Source: an uncultured Christensenellaceae bacterium (lineage in GTDB: Bacteria; Bacillota; Clostridia; Christensenellales; CAG-314). Taken from it: a stretch of DNA of 64,000 nucleotides. Positions 32,128-40,743 of this stretch are shown here, in pieces. The notes below the pieces were generated by a model. It saw only the letters and a list, made by a program, of their open reading frames with translations, searched no databases and was not told where the DNA came from. How positions within the stretch are numbered: the first letter of the stretch is position 1; each line of letters opens with the position of its first letter. Location of the stretch: positions 1 to 64,000 of the forward strand of contig CAJUIZ010000002.1 of the NCBI GenBank assembly GCA_910586625.1. Reading direction: 5' to 3'. The translations under genes and the position numbers were made by a program.

Positions 32128-32795
32128 TATTCAGTTACCTCCTTTTTGACGGTTTTCTTCTTTTTAGGAAGCACTTCACCCCTGTACACCCATACTTTAA
32201 CGCCGATGATACCGAACGTGGTAAGTGCCTGAGCAAAACCGTAGTCGATATCCGCTCTTAAAGTGTGAAGGGGTATACTGCCTTCGTGATACTGCTCGCA
32301 GCGTGCGATTTCCGCTCCGTCAAGACGACCGGAAACCATAGTTTTGATTCCCTTAGCGCCCGAACGGGTAGCTCTGCCCATACATTGACGCATAGCTCTG
32401 CGGAAAGATACGCGCTTTTCCAACTGCGCAGCGATAGCTTCGGCTACCAATTGAGCATCCATATCGGGGCGTTTGACTTCGATGATATTGAGCGTAACAG
32501 CCTTGTCGCCCACCATCTTGGCAATTTCCGCCTTGATTTCTTCGGCGCCCGCGCCGGCTTTACCGATTAAAACGCCGGGACGTCCCGTATGAATATCTAC
32601 GATGACCTTACCTTCGCTTCTTTCGATAATAATCTTGGAGATTGCGGATTGATAGTACTTTTTCTTTAAGAAAGTTCTGATCTTATCGTCTTCTTTAATA
32701 AACTTGGCGAAATCCTTTTTATCCGCTATCCATTTAGCGTTCCAGTCTTGAATAACGCCTACTCTAAGTCCGTGTGGATTAACTTTTTGTCCCAT
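32127..32795 (-). CDS. rpsC: 30S ribosomal protein S3
   Basis: S3 forms the mRNA entry gate with S4 and S5. The 222 residues have the KH domain (GRPGVLIGKAGAGAEEIKAEI) and the C-terminal RRAMRQCMGRATRSGAKGIK with DIDYGFAQALTTFGIIGVKVWVYRGE. The ribosome-binding stretch is unusual: nine consecutive Gs (minus strand, 32812-32804) replace a normal AGGAGG, 8 bases from the ATG. The next gene is coupled by a 1-base overlap. Confidence 0.98.
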   Translation of the reverse strand: MGQKVNPHGLRVGVIQDWNAKWIADKKDFAKFIKEDDKIRTFLKKKYYQSAISKIIIERSEGKVIVDIHTGRPGVLIGKAGAGAEEIKAEIAKMVGDKAVTLNIIEVKRPDMDAQLVAEAIAAQLEKRVSFRRAMRQCMGRATRSGAKGIKTMVSGRLDGAEIARCEQYHEGSIPLHTLRADIDYGFAQALTTFGIIGVKVWVYRGEVLPKKKKTVKKEVTE

Positions 32796-32813
32796 AAAAT
32801 CTTCCCCCCCCCT

Positions 32814-33200
32814 TTACGCTCTCTCGTCCATAATAACGGTAATATGGCTGGTTCTCTTCAAAATGCGATATCCCCTACCGCGAGATACGGGTTGCATTCT
32901 TTTGAGAGTCGGACCTTGGTCCGCAAAACACTCTGCAACGTAAAGAGTATCCTTGTTCATTCCTAAGTTAACTTCCGCATTGGCAGCCGCCGAATTCATA
33001 CATTTAAGTACGGGTTCGGACGCGGCCTTGGCAGTAGTTTTCAAAATAGCGACGGCTTCCTTGTAGTCCTTGCCGCGGATAAGGTCCAAAACGATTTGCA
33101 CCTTGGAAGGAGAGATACGTATGTACTTCGCTATTGCCTTGGGGCGCCTGTCTTTGCTCTCGGCGCGCGCAAGGGCTTTCGCTTTACTTCTTGTAGCCAT
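32814..33200 (-). CDS. rplV: 50S ribosomal protein L22
   Basis: L22 lines the peptide exit tunnel with its beta-hairpin. The 128 residues have AIAKYIRISPSKVQIVLDLIRGKDYKEAVAIL and the hairpin AECFADQGPTLKRMQPVSRGRGYRILKRTSHITVI. The N-terminal 20 residues are a basic extension. The gap to rpsS is 12 bases. Confidence 0.98.
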   Translation of the reverse strand: MATRSKAKALARAESKDRRPKAIAKYIRISPSKVQIVLDLIRGKDYKEAVAILKTTAKAASEPVLKCMNSAAANAEVNLGMNKDTLYVAECFADQGPTLKRMQPVSRGRGYRILKRTSHITVIMDERA

Positions 33201-33212
33201 TTATCTTCCCTC

Positions 33213-33491
33213 CTATTTTCCGCCGGCAGTCTTGCTGCCCGCGTGTCCCTTAAACGTTCTCGTCGGAGCGAACTCGCCCAACTTCAAGCCGACCATATCT
33301 TCGGTGATATATACGGGAACGTGCTTTTTGCCGTCGTGTACCGCAATTGTGTGTCCTACGAAATCGGGGAAGATTGTTGAACTTCTCGACCACGTTTTCA
33401 AAACTCTCTTTTCGCCTTTCTCGTTCATTTCTTTTATTCTCTTCAACAAAACGGGTTGAACGTAAGGTCCTTTTTTAATCGATCTACTCAT
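33213..33491 (-). CDS. rpsS: 30S ribosomal protein S19
   Basis: S19 pairs with S13 in the 30S head. The 92 residues start MSRSIKKGPYVQPVLLKRI and contain the signature FVGHTIAVHDGKKHVPVYITEDMVGLKLGEFAPTRTFKGH. GGAGG precedes the ATG, 14 bases after rplB. Confidence 0.98.
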   Translation of the reverse strand: MSRSIKKGPYVQPVLLKRIKEMNEKGEKRVLKTWSRSSTIFPDFVGHTIAVHDGKKHVPVYITEDMVGLKLGEFAPTRTFKGHAGSKTAGGK

Positions 33492-33505
33492 TTTCTTTCC
33501 TCCGA

Positions 33506-34330
33506 TTAGTTAATGCGCTTGACAATCAGTTTGCCGGAAGCTTTCTTCTTCTTTCTGGTCTTGTATCCCAAGGCGGGCTTGCCCCAAGGAGTAACGGGAC
33601 CGGGACGACCGACGGGAGATTTGCCTTCGCCGCCGCCGTGGGGGTGGTCGCACGGGTTCATAACGCTGCCGCGAACGGTAGGTCTAACGCCCATATGACG
33701 CTTTTTGCCGGCTTTACCGAGCGACACTATTTCGTGGTCTAAGTTTCCAACCTGACCGATGGTCGCGCGGCACTTCAACAGGATAAGTCTCATTTCACCG
33801 CTGGGCATACGAATTGTGGCGTACTTGCCTTCCTTTGCCATCAATTGAGCGAATATGCCGGCCGAACGGGCAATTTGTCCGCCCTTGCCGGGATTCATCT
33901 CGATGTTGTGCACTATCGTACCTACGGGGATATTTTCAAGGGGAAGATTGTTACCTACCTTGATATCCGCGTCGGAAGACGATACTATTGTATCGCCCAC
34001 ATTCAGTCCCACGGGAGCGAGTATGTATCTCTTTTCGCCGTCGGCGTAATGCAGCAATGCGATATTGGCTGTACGGTTGGGATCGTATTCGATCGTAGCA
34101 ACCTTGGCAGGTACGGACTTGTCGCGTTTGAAGTCGATAATTCTGTACTTAATACGGTTGCCGCCGCCTATATGTCTGACGGTAATTCTGCCTGTGGAGT
34201 TTCTGCCGCCGGACTTCTTGTTTTTAGCTAACAAACTCTTTTCCGGAGTCGTAGTCGTAATCTCCTCGTACGTCGAAACAGACATAAAACGACGCGCGGG
34301 AGAAGTAGGTTTATATTTTTTAATAGCCAT
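33506..34330 (-). CDS. rplB: 50S ribosomal protein L2
   Basis: L2 is a large 23S-binding protein at the peptidyl-transferase centre. The 274 residues contain GRNSTGRITVRHIGGGNRIKYR, GQIARSAGIFAQLMAKEG and MNPCDHPHGGGEGKSPVGRPGPVTPWGKPALGYKTR, with the functionally important His in PHGGGE. The gap to rplW is 18 bases. Confidence 0.98.
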   Translation of the reverse strand: MAIKKYKPTSPARRFMSVSTYEEITTTTPEKSLLAKNKKSGGRNSTGRITVRHIGGGNRIKYRIIDFKRDKSVPAKVATIEYDPNRTANIALLHYADGEKRYILAPVGLNVGDTIVSSSDADIKVGNNLPLENIPVGTIVHNIEMNPGKGGQIARSAGIFAQLMAKEGKYATIRMPSGEMRLILLKCRATIGQVGNLDHEIVSLGKAGKKRHMGVRPTVRGSVMNPCDHPHGGGEGKSPVGRPGPVTPWGKPALGYKTRKKKKASGKLIVKRIN

Positions 34331-34348
34331 TTTTCTATCCCTCCGTTA

Positions 34349-34639
34349 TCAGGACAAGCTCTCGAAGAATTCGATTGCTTTGCTCTCTTTGGTCAGACGA
34401 ACAGTCGCCTTTTTCCAATCGGGCGTGTGCCCCTGCGTTCTGCCTTGTCTCTTTAACTTACCCTTAACAACGGCAGTCGTTACGTTTTCTACCTTAACGC
34501 CGAAAATTTCTTCCACCGCTTTCTTTACCTGTACCTTATTGGCGTTTTTCGCCACTTCGAAGGTGTATGTTTTAGCGGGAATACCGGCGTAGCTTTTTTC
34601 CGTCAAAACGGGACGTTTGATTATATCGTAGGAATTCAT
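34349..34639 (-). CDS. rplW: 50S ribosomal protein L23
   Basis: L23 is the docking point for trigger factor and SRP at the tunnel exit. The 96 residues contain YDIIKRPVLTEKSYAG, TYTFEVAKNANKVQVKKAVEEIFGVKV and a basic loop. The start overlaps the rplD stop by 4 bases (ATGA). Confidence 0.98.
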   Translation of the reverse strand: MNSYDIIKRPVLTEKSYAGIPAKTYTFEVAKNANKVQVKKAVEEIFGVKVENVTTAVVKGKLKRQGRTQGHTPDWKKATVRLTKESKAIEFFESLS

Positions 34640-35259
34640 AGCGAGTACGCCTCCTCAATTTTCTTTATTGCGTCCTTGGTTGCAACAATCGCGACGTTGG
34701 ATACGAGTTGATACACGTTGGCGAGATCCGCGTCCGTTACAGTAAGCTTTTCGATGTTTGCGCCAGCCCTTACGATACCGGTCGCTTCGCCCGTGACTAT
34801 TACCAGCGTCCTCTTGTCCAACTTGAAGTTTTTAAGAATTTCCGCCATAAGCTTGGTCTTGGGAGCTTCCAGCGTCAATTCATCCAATACGAACAATTCG
34901 TTATTTGCAACCTTGTAGCTGATTGCGCTTCTAAACGCCTGCGCCTTCATTTTTTTGTTGAGCTTCTTGGAAAAGTCTCTCGGTTTGGGTGCGAACACCA
35001 CTCCGCCTTTTATCCATTGCGGAGCGCGAATAGAACCTTGTCTGGCTCTGCCCGTTCCCTTTTGACGCCAAGGCTTGATTCCTCCGCCGCGCACTTCCGT
35101 ACGGGTAAGGGTGGACTTGGTGCCTTGCCTTTGATTGGCTTGATAAGCGACAATTGCTTGGTGAATAAGAGGTTCGTTGTATTCGCACTTGAATACGCTA
35201 TCGTCAAGATTCAATTGTCCGACTTCGGAAGCCTTAGTATTATAAACTTTAACTTGCAT
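34636..35259 (-). CDS. rplD: 50S ribosomal protein L4
   Basis: L4 helps to form the exit tunnel and, in several bacteria, represses its S10 operon by binding the leader RNA. The 207 residues have the tunnel loop KSTLTRTEVRGGGIKPWRQKGTGRARQGSIRAPQW and the C-terminal globular domain. A regulatory role is possible here because a long leader precedes rpsJ. The gap to rplC is 20 bases. Confidence 0.98.
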   Translation of the reverse strand: MQVKVYNTKASEVGQLNLDDSVFKCEYNEPLIHQAIVAYQANQRQGTKSTLTRTEVRGGGIKPWRQKGTGRARQGSIRAPQWIKGGVVFAPKPRDFSKKLNKKMKAQAFRSAISYKVANNELFVLDELTLEAPKTKLMAEILKNFKLDKRTLVIVTGEATGIVRAGANIEKLTVTDADLANVYQLVSNVAIVATKDAIKKIEEAYSL

Positions 35260-35279
35260 TGTCTTGTACTCCTTTCACC

Positions 35280-35906
35280 TTATTTTTTAACGGCGTTACG
35301 CACGTAAACGATGCTGTTCTTTGCTCCGGGAACAGCGCCTTTTACAAGAAGAACGCCCAACTCTTTGTCGACTTTTACTACCGAGAGATTAAGCACCGTC
35401 ACTTGTTCTACGCCGTAGTGACCGGGAAGATTTTTGCCCGGCATAACGCGCGAAGGACTGCTTATCGGACCCATAGAACCGACTTCTCTGTGTACGGGAC
35501 CCACGCCGTGGGTTTCCTTTAATCTGTGTTGATTCCAACGCTTTATAACGCCGGTAAAGCCGTGTCCCTTGCTTGTTCCGGTGATATCGACAAAGTCGCC
35601 CGCCTGAAAAGTATCGCATTCCACTTTCGCGCCGACTTCCAAGGAAGAACCTTCGAGTTTGAACTCGTGAAGATACTTGACCGTAGCTCCGCTCGCCTTC
35701 AAATGTCCCTTTTCAGGCTTGTTAAGCTTCTTCTCCGCTACTTCTTCGAAACCGAGCTGAATCGCTTCGTAGCCGTCGCGTTCGATCGTCTTCTTTTGCG
35801 TTACCGCGCAAGGACCCGCCTGAATGACGGTAACGGGAACCATAGTACCGTCGGCAAGGAATACTTGCGTCATTCCTAATTTTTTACCAATGATTGCTTT
35901 ATTCAT
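35280..35906 (-). CDS. rplC: 50S ribosomal protein L3
   Basis: L3 is an early 23S-binding protein reaching the peptidyl-transferase centre. The 208 residues show IIGKKLGMTQVFLADGTMVPVTVI, the signature TGTSKGHGFTGVIKRWNQHRLKETHG (with the methylated-Gln region) and GKNLPGHYGVEQVTVLNL. It is 33 bases after rpsJ. Confidence 0.98.
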   Translation of the reverse strand: MNKAIIGKKLGMTQVFLADGTMVPVTVIQAGPCAVTQKKTIERDGYEAIQLGFEEVAEKKLNKPEKGHLKASGATVKYLHEFKLEGSSLEVGAKVECDTFQAGDFVDITGTSKGHGFTGVIKRWNQHRLKETHGVGPVHREVGSMGPISSPSRVMPGKNLPGHYGVEQVTVLNLSVVKVDKELGVLLVKGAVPGAKNSIVYVRNAVKK

Positions 35907-35939
35907 AGATAAAGTTCACCTCCATATATATTCCGTTTA

Positions 35940-36248
35940 TTATAGCTTAATCTTTACGTCGATACCCGCGGGCAAGTCTAACTTGGTAAGACTGTCGATA
36001 GTCTTGGCGTTGGGACTGTAGATGTCGATAAGACGCTTGTACGTGCGCAGTTCGAACTGCTCGCGCGCATCCTTATATTTGTGCGTAGCGCGAAGTACGG
36101 TTACGATTTCCTTTTCCGTGGGAAGGGGAATCGGACCGGACACCTTGCTGCCCATCTTTTCGGCGGCGTCTACAATCTTGGAACAAGCCAGATCCACCAG
36201 GTTGTGGTCGTAAGATTTAAGTTTGATTCTGATTCTTTGATTTGCCAT
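35940..36248 (-). CDS. rpsJ: 30S ribosomal protein S10, first gene of the superoperon
   Basis: S10 is a 30S head protein and also NusE, the partner of NusB in antitermination. The 102 residues contain RIRIKLKSYDHNLVDLACSKIVDAAEKMGSKVSGPIPLPTEKEIVTVLRATHKYKDAREQFELRTYKRLIDI, almost fully canonical. AAGGAG lies 8 bases before the ATG. It opens a minus-strand unit of about 16 kb: rpsJ-rplCDWB-rpsS-rplV-rpsC-rplP-rpmC-rpsQ-rplNXE-rpsZ-rpsH-rplFR-rpsE-rpmD-rplO-secY-adk-map-KOW-infA-rpmJ-rpsMKD-rpoA-rplQ. Confidence 0.98.
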   Translation of the reverse strand: MANQRIRIKLKSYDHNLVDLACSKIVDAAEKMGSKVSGPIPLPTEKEIVTVLRATHKYKDAREQFELRTYKRLIDIYSPNAKTIDSLTKLDLPAGIDVKIKL

Positions 36249-36498
36249 ACTGTTACTCCTTTTTACGTTTTATTCACCGAACCGATTGTGCCGACAACAC
36301 TTCCGTGTGTTTCACGCTGCGACTTTTAATAAAGCAAATATAAATTTGCCTTCATAATATCCGCGCCAGTATGATTCCGCATCACTTAACGCTTATACCG
36401 CTTAAAAGTTGTTCGGTCGCAATCCTCTCGGGATTGCTGGGTCGGCAGCAAGTTTTCTGTTTTCTCAGTAACCTTGCGCGTCAGCCCCTATTACGCAG
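36249..36498 (-). promoter_or_regulatory. S10 superoperon leader RNA (~250 nt)
   Basis: The stretch between the predicted start of transcription (~36498) and rpsJ. On the minus strand it folds at least one strong hairpin (GCAATCC/GGATTGC, 36437-36419), with GC-rich segments before it and an AT-rich end near the rpsJ ribosome binding site. No intrinsic terminator was recognised. S10 leaders bound by L4 are known in Proteobacteria and Bacilli; this one matches none that I can recall, so autoregulation is an inference. Confidence 0.6.
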
Positions 36499-36504
36499 CT
36501 TAAT

Positions 36505-36533
36505 TAGTTTAACACAGCAGTCAACCCGTGTCA
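36505..36533 (-). promoter_or_regulatory. Promoter of the ribosomal protein superoperon
   Basis: On the minus strand a perfect TTGACA (36533-36528), a 17-base spacer and TAAACT (36510-36505), with TGT before the -10. A second TTGACT lies 10 bases downstream of the -35. Confidence 0.85.
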
Positions 36534-36703
36534 AACAAATTTAATAAAGAAAAAATAAATTTTTAATATTTTTTTATCTCTTTTGATCAAGAAATTTGCT
36601 TTGCGACATAAACTATCGGATACGCCCGACTTTGACGCAAAAAACCTATGCACACGCTTACACCTACAACCGCGCACAAACCGAAACATACGGGTAGCAA
36701 CGC

Positions 36704-36734
36704 AAAACGCGGAATCGTACGGATTCCGCGTTTT
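36704..36734 (-). terminator. Terminator of the opp-DUF3899 operon
   Basis: A 13-bp perfect stem (36704-36716 with 36722-36734) around GTACG. It lies 7 bases past the DUF3899-like stop and separates the opp operon from the ribosomal protein promoter. Confidence 0.85.
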
Positions 36735-36741
36735 TATCAAA

Positions 36742-37137
36742 TCACGCTTCTATTTTATAATAAACTATCAAAAGCACAATCGCCACCAATAAAAATGCCG
36801 ACCCTACGATAATAAAATGAAGAAAGGTGCGCTTCTTTTCTTTTTGCGCCTGACGGTAATCGTAAAACGTGCGGTACTTTACTTTGGTCAGGTCCTTTCG
36901 GAACAAATCGAATAATTTTCTCACACCGAAAGCCAGCATATCGAACGTTCCGCCGTTTGTCGCAACAACAAGAAGTCCGAAGCAAAACATAACCGCTCCC
37001 GGCACGGTAAACGCGTCGCACAAATCGAGTACAAGAGCTTTACCCGTCTTTACAAACGAACCGCGGCTTGCCAAAATCACTATTACCACCGTACAGCATA
37101 TCAAAACGGGAATAAGATACTTTAATACTTTTTTCAT
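36742..37137 (-). CDS. DUF3899-like small membrane protein
   Basis: A 131-residue protein with three predicted transmembrane helices (about 5-23, 42-62 and 106-127). The middle part (AFTVPGAVMFCFGLLVVATNGGTFDMLAFGVRKL) matches my memory of DUF3899 proteins, whose function is unknown. The ATG shares one base with the oppF stop, so it is translated as the last gene of the opp operon. It might be an accessory of the transporter, but no evidence beyond position supports this. Confidence 0.75.
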   Translation of the reverse strand: MKKVLKYLIPVLICCTVVIVILASRGSFVKTGKALVLDLCDAFTVPGAVMFCFGLLVVATNGGTFDMLAFGVRKLFDLFRKDLTKVKYRTFYDYRQAQKEKKRTFLHFIIVGSAFLLVAIVLLIVYYKIEA

Positions 37138-38519
37138 TACCGTTTACGCTTTTCCGCGGATGTTTTAGCGTCGCCTTTTTTCGTTTTAGCGGCAGACTTA
37201 GACTTGGCGGACTTTTTGCCGTCCGTTTTTTCGACGGACTCCGAAACCGCTTCCGCCTTGGCTTTTTCTGCGTCAAGCTCGACGATTTCCTGCTTATAAC
37301 GTTGAAATTCCGCATCGTTGCAATAGATAAAGTGACCGGGCGCGACTTCCTGCATGTAGGGCTGTTGTTCGGAATAATCGTGCGCCGCAAGAGGATTGTA
37401 CGTGATACGTTTACGCTGCTTCTCAAATTTCGGATCGGGCAAAGGAATAGCCGACAACAGCGATTTAGTATAAGGATGCAGCGGATGTTTGAATAACTCG
37501 TCGCTAGTGGTAAGCTCGACAATTTTACCGAAGTACATTACCGCAATACGATCGGAAAAGTACTTGACGACGGACAAATCGTGAGCGATAAACAAAATCG
37601 TCAGTCCCAAACGCTCGCGCAAATCGTTTAGCAAATTTATTACCTGCGCCTGAATGGATACGTCCAGCGCGGAAATAGGCTCGTCCGCAATAATCAGGTC
37701 GGGCTTCAAAATGATAGCTCTGGCTATACCTATGCGCTGACGCTGTCCGCCGGAAAACTCGTGCGGATATCTGCCCGCGTGTTCGGGAACGAGACCGACC
37801 AAGTCCAACACCTTGTATACTTGCTCGTCTATGTACTTTTTGTCGCGAATGCCGCGAATAATCAAACCTTCCGCAATTATCTCCCGAACCGTCATACGCG
37901 GATTCAACGACGCAATCGGGTCTTGGAAAATCATCTGCATCTTGTTCATAATTCTGTCTTTCGACGCAAGCCGCAATTCCCGCTTCATCTCCGCTTGCAG
38001 CGATTTTTGCTCTTCTTCAGTGCCCGCCGCCGCAATCATCGGTTCGTACTTGTCGCGCACCGCTTTCATTTGCTGCTCGGCGTACAGCCTGTTACAATTC
38101 TTGTGGTCGTACTTTGCAGATTTTATTTCCGCGGTTTGAGCCGCTATAAATGCGTTTAATTCGTCGTTTATTTTGGCGATTTTCTCATCGCGCTCGGGCG
38201 TTTGCGGCTGGGCGTTCAGCTCCTTGATTTCGGCATTAGCCTTATCCTTGGCGGACTTGATTGCTTCCTTGTACGTATTTATACCGGCGCAGATACGTTG
38301 ACCTTCAAAATATACCGAACCGCCTGTAATATCGTACAAACGTATTATCGAACGTCCCGTAGTGGTTTTACCGCAGCCGCTTTCGCCGACAAGACCGAAA
38401 ACCTCGCCCTTGTAAATGTCGAAGTTAACGTCGTTAACGGCTTTAAGCTGCTTGTTTCCCATCTTGAAAAACTGTTCCAAATGTTGAACTGACAGCAATA
38501 CTTCTCTTTCTTCGGACAT
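37137..38519 (-). CDS. oppF: Oligopeptide ABC transporter ATPase OppF with an inserted helical segment
   Basis: One of the two ATPases energising oligopeptide import. Walker A GESGCGKTT (residues 45-53), Q-loop FQDPIASLNPR (~198-208), signature EFSGGQRQR (~254-262), Walker B LIIADEP and H-loop AHD are all intact, so it should be active. Two parts are unusual: a ~110-residue charged helical insert between Walker A and the Q-loop (about 78-188) and a ~40-residue Lys/Ser/Ala-rich tail (KKSAKSKSAAKTKKG). The HPYTKSLLSAIPLPDP region is the standard OppD/F C-terminal motif. It follows oppD by one base. Confidence 0.94.
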   Translation of the reverse strand: MSEEREVLLSVQHLEQFFKMGNKQLKAVNDVNFDIYKGEVFGLVGESGCGKTTTGRSIIRLYDITGGSVYFEGQRICAGINTYKEAIKSAKDKANAEIKELNAQPQTPERDEKIAKINDELNAFIAAQTAEIKSAKYDHKNCNRLYAEQQMKAVRDKYEPMIAAAGTEEEQKSLQAEMKRELRLASKDRIMNKMQMIFQDPIASLNPRMTVREIIAEGLIIRGIRDKKYIDEQVYKVLDLVGLVPEHAGRYPHEFSGGQRQRIGIARAIILKPDLIIADEPISALDVSIQAQVINLLNDLRERLGLTILFIAHDLSVVKYFSDRIAVMYFGKIVELTTSDELFKHPLHPYTKSLLSAIPLPDPKFEKQRKRITYNPLAAHDYSEQQPYMQEVAPGHFIYCNDAEFQRYKQEIVELDAEKAKAEAVSESVEKTDGKKSAKSKSAAKTKKGDAKTSAEKRKR

Positions 38520-38520
38520 A

Positions 38521-40740
38521 TTACTTCACCTCCTTGGACATTCTCGCTATACGATCCGTAACAATCTTGGGCGGATCCACCTTGGGAGCGTTGGGGTGCA
38601 ACAGCCACGTCGCCGCGAAGTGAGTATTGCTGACTTGGAACATCGGCGGCTCCTGCTCGAAATCGATTTGCATTGCGTACTTATTACGCGCCGCAAACGC
38701 GTCGCCCTTGGGCGGGAAAATCATATTGGGCGGAGTGCCCGGTATAGCTTCCAACTTCTCCTTGGTGTCGAGATCGGGCATAGACGACAGCAACGCCCAA
38801 GTATACGGATGACGTGGGTCATAAAAGACGTCTTCCGCAGTACCGTACTCCACTATCTTACCCGCGTACATAACTGCTATTCTGTCAGCCATATTCGCCA
38901 CGACGCCCAAGTCGTGAGTAATAAAGATTACAGACAGGTTACGTTCCGCTTTAATTCGGTTGATAAGCTCCAATATCTGCGACTGAATAGTAACGTCCAA
39001 CGCAGTCGTCGGCTCGTCGCAGATGAGAATATCGGGGTTTGCCGCCAAAGCAATAGCTATAACGATACGTTGGCGCATACCGCCGGAAAACTCGAACGGA
39101 TATTGATTGTAGCGAATTGCCGGTTCGGGGATACCGACTTCGTCCAACAGCTTTAACGCCTTGGCCTTAGCCATTTTGCGTGTTACTCTGTATACTACTG
39201 CGGATGCCTGCTCTTTGAGATAGTCGATAAGTGCAACCATTTCCGCATGGCTGTCAAATTTGTCGGCGTTCTCTATCGCGGCGCGATAGGTAGCGCGCAG
39301 ATTGTGCAAAACGGAACGAATACTTTTCTTTGACAGTTCCAAATCGACCAAAGCGGCGGGAACAACTTTCCAATCGGGAGTTTTGCCCCTTGCCACCAAT
39401 GCGTCATACTTGGCTTTTTGCTTATCAAAACGCCTTTGCTCCTTGGGGTTTTTAGCTACGCCCGCAAAATATTTGTCAAGCGCGGCCCTCATACTACTGT
39501 GAAACGTATGCTCGATTGCATTTTTGCTTACGCGCAAATGGTCTATGCTGCCTTTAACAAGCACCGACAGTTCTTTTGCAAGAGCATATGCTTGCTTTTT
39601 ATCAATTGCTTCTTGACGGAAAAAGTCTAACGCCTCTTCCGTCTTGGGCAGCAATTCGCGCTTGACGGCAATTTTATTGCTGTGATTGAATTCCAACGCG
39701 CGCGCGCCGTTATCGATAAATTCCAGCATAAACTCGTCATCCAAATACTTACGCGTCATCTCCGTCAACTCGTCTATGGGCATATCGTCAAGATTTGCCT
39801 GCGGATTACGCATCATATAATAACCTAACGTAAAGTAGTTGGGTTCGGGTCTTTGCACAGCCTTATCCAAAATGTCCGCTATATCCGCAAGCGCTGCCAA
39901 GGTTTCTTCGTCAAAAGGACGAACATGACTGCGGTTTTTGATAAAAATATTCAAAACGAAGTCGCCTATTTTAACAAAGAAATCTCTTACGGGATTGTTA
40001 TTGCTAAGCTTAGACGAAAGAACATTCAAAGCGTTTTGTAAGCGCTCGTCATCGCGAACGACTATGTCGGGGTGATAGGTATCTTCGATACGGTTTAATA
40101 CGGACTTTATAATCTTTTTGCTATCTACAGGTTGATTTTTGGACGCCAAAAACAAAACGTTTTCTATGTCTAACTTCAACTCGATTGCGTGACGATGAAT
40201 TTCGTTATACGCATGCTCTAACTTGGTGCCTGTAATACAAAAGCGATCAAACGTCTTGCACTTTTCGTTGTTTTCGGTTACCTTTTGAGCATTGCCTTCG
40301 TCGATTTGATCCAATATTACGTTAAGCAATTTAAGCTTACCGTTAAACGCTCTACGCGCGTTTCGGCGGCTTGCCGAACTCTTTAATATCATAGCTTCGG
40401 TAAGTTGCTTGCCCACCTTCATTATCGGGTTAAGACTGGACATCGGGTCTTGGAAAATCATTGCGATTTTGTCCCCGCGGATTTTGTGAAACTCTTCTTC
40501 GGAAATCTTCAATAAATCCTGTCCGTCGTACACTATTTCGCCGCCTTCGACAATAGAGTTCCCTGCAAGTATACCTATAATGGCGCGGTTGGTAACGGAC
40601 TTGCCGCTGCCCGATTCGCCCACTATCGCTAACGTTTCGCCCTTGTACAAATCGAAACTTATATTGCGCACCGCCTGCACTTTACCACCGTCGGTGCGGA
40701 AGGATATGACTAAATTATTTACTTCTAACTTTTTTTCCAT
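38521..40740 (-). CDS. oppD: Oligopeptide ABC transporter ATPase OppD with a ~390-residue insert
   Basis: The partner ATPase. Walker A GESGSGKS (residues 41-48), Q-loop FQDPMSSLNP (~96-105), signature EFSGGMRQR (~550-558), Walker B LICDEP, D-loop ALD and H-loop ITHD are intact. Normally only ~60 residues separate Q-loop and signature; here ~450 do. The insert starts after KSSASRRNARRA and ends before KALKLLDEVGIPEP, thus within the helical subdomain. It is mostly charged helix and has no motif I recognise. The usual C-terminal motifs (HPYTWALLSSMPDL, IPGTPPNM) follow. The total is 739 residues against ~330-350. Confidence 0.93.
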   Translation of the reverse strand: MEKKLEVNNLVISFRTDGGKVQAVRNISFDLYKGETLAIVGESGSGKSVTNRAIIGILAGNSIVEGGEIVYDGQDLLKISEEEFHKIRGDKIAMIFQDPMSSLNPIMKVGKQLTEAMILKSSASRRNARRAFNGKLKLLNVILDQIDEGNAQKVTENNEKCKTFDRFCITGTKLEHAYNEIHRHAIELKLDIENVLFLASKNQPVDSKKIIKSVLNRIEDTYHPDIVVRDDERLQNALNVLSSKLSNNNPVRDFFVKIGDFVLNIFIKNRSHVRPFDEETLAALADIADILDKAVQRPEPNYFTLGYYMMRNPQANLDDMPIDELTEMTRKYLDDEFMLEFIDNGARALEFNHSNKIAVKRELLPKTEEALDFFRQEAIDKKQAYALAKELSVLVKGSIDHLRVSKNAIEHTFHSSMRAALDKYFAGVAKNPKEQRRFDKQKAKYDALVARGKTPDWKVVPAALVDLELSKKSIRSVLHNLRATYRAAIENADKFDSHAEMVALIDYLKEQASAVVYRVTRKMAKAKALKLLDEVGIPEPAIRYNQYPFEFSGGMRQRIVIAIALAANPDILICDEPTTALDVTIQSQILELINRIKAERNLSVIFITHDLGVVANMADRIAVMYAGKIVEYGTAEDVFYDPRHPYTWALLSSMPDLDTKEKLEAIPGTPPNMIFPPKGDAFAARNKYAMQIDFEQEPPMFQVSNTHFAATWLLHPNAPKVDPPKIVTDRIARMSKEVK

Positions 40741-40743
40741 CTC

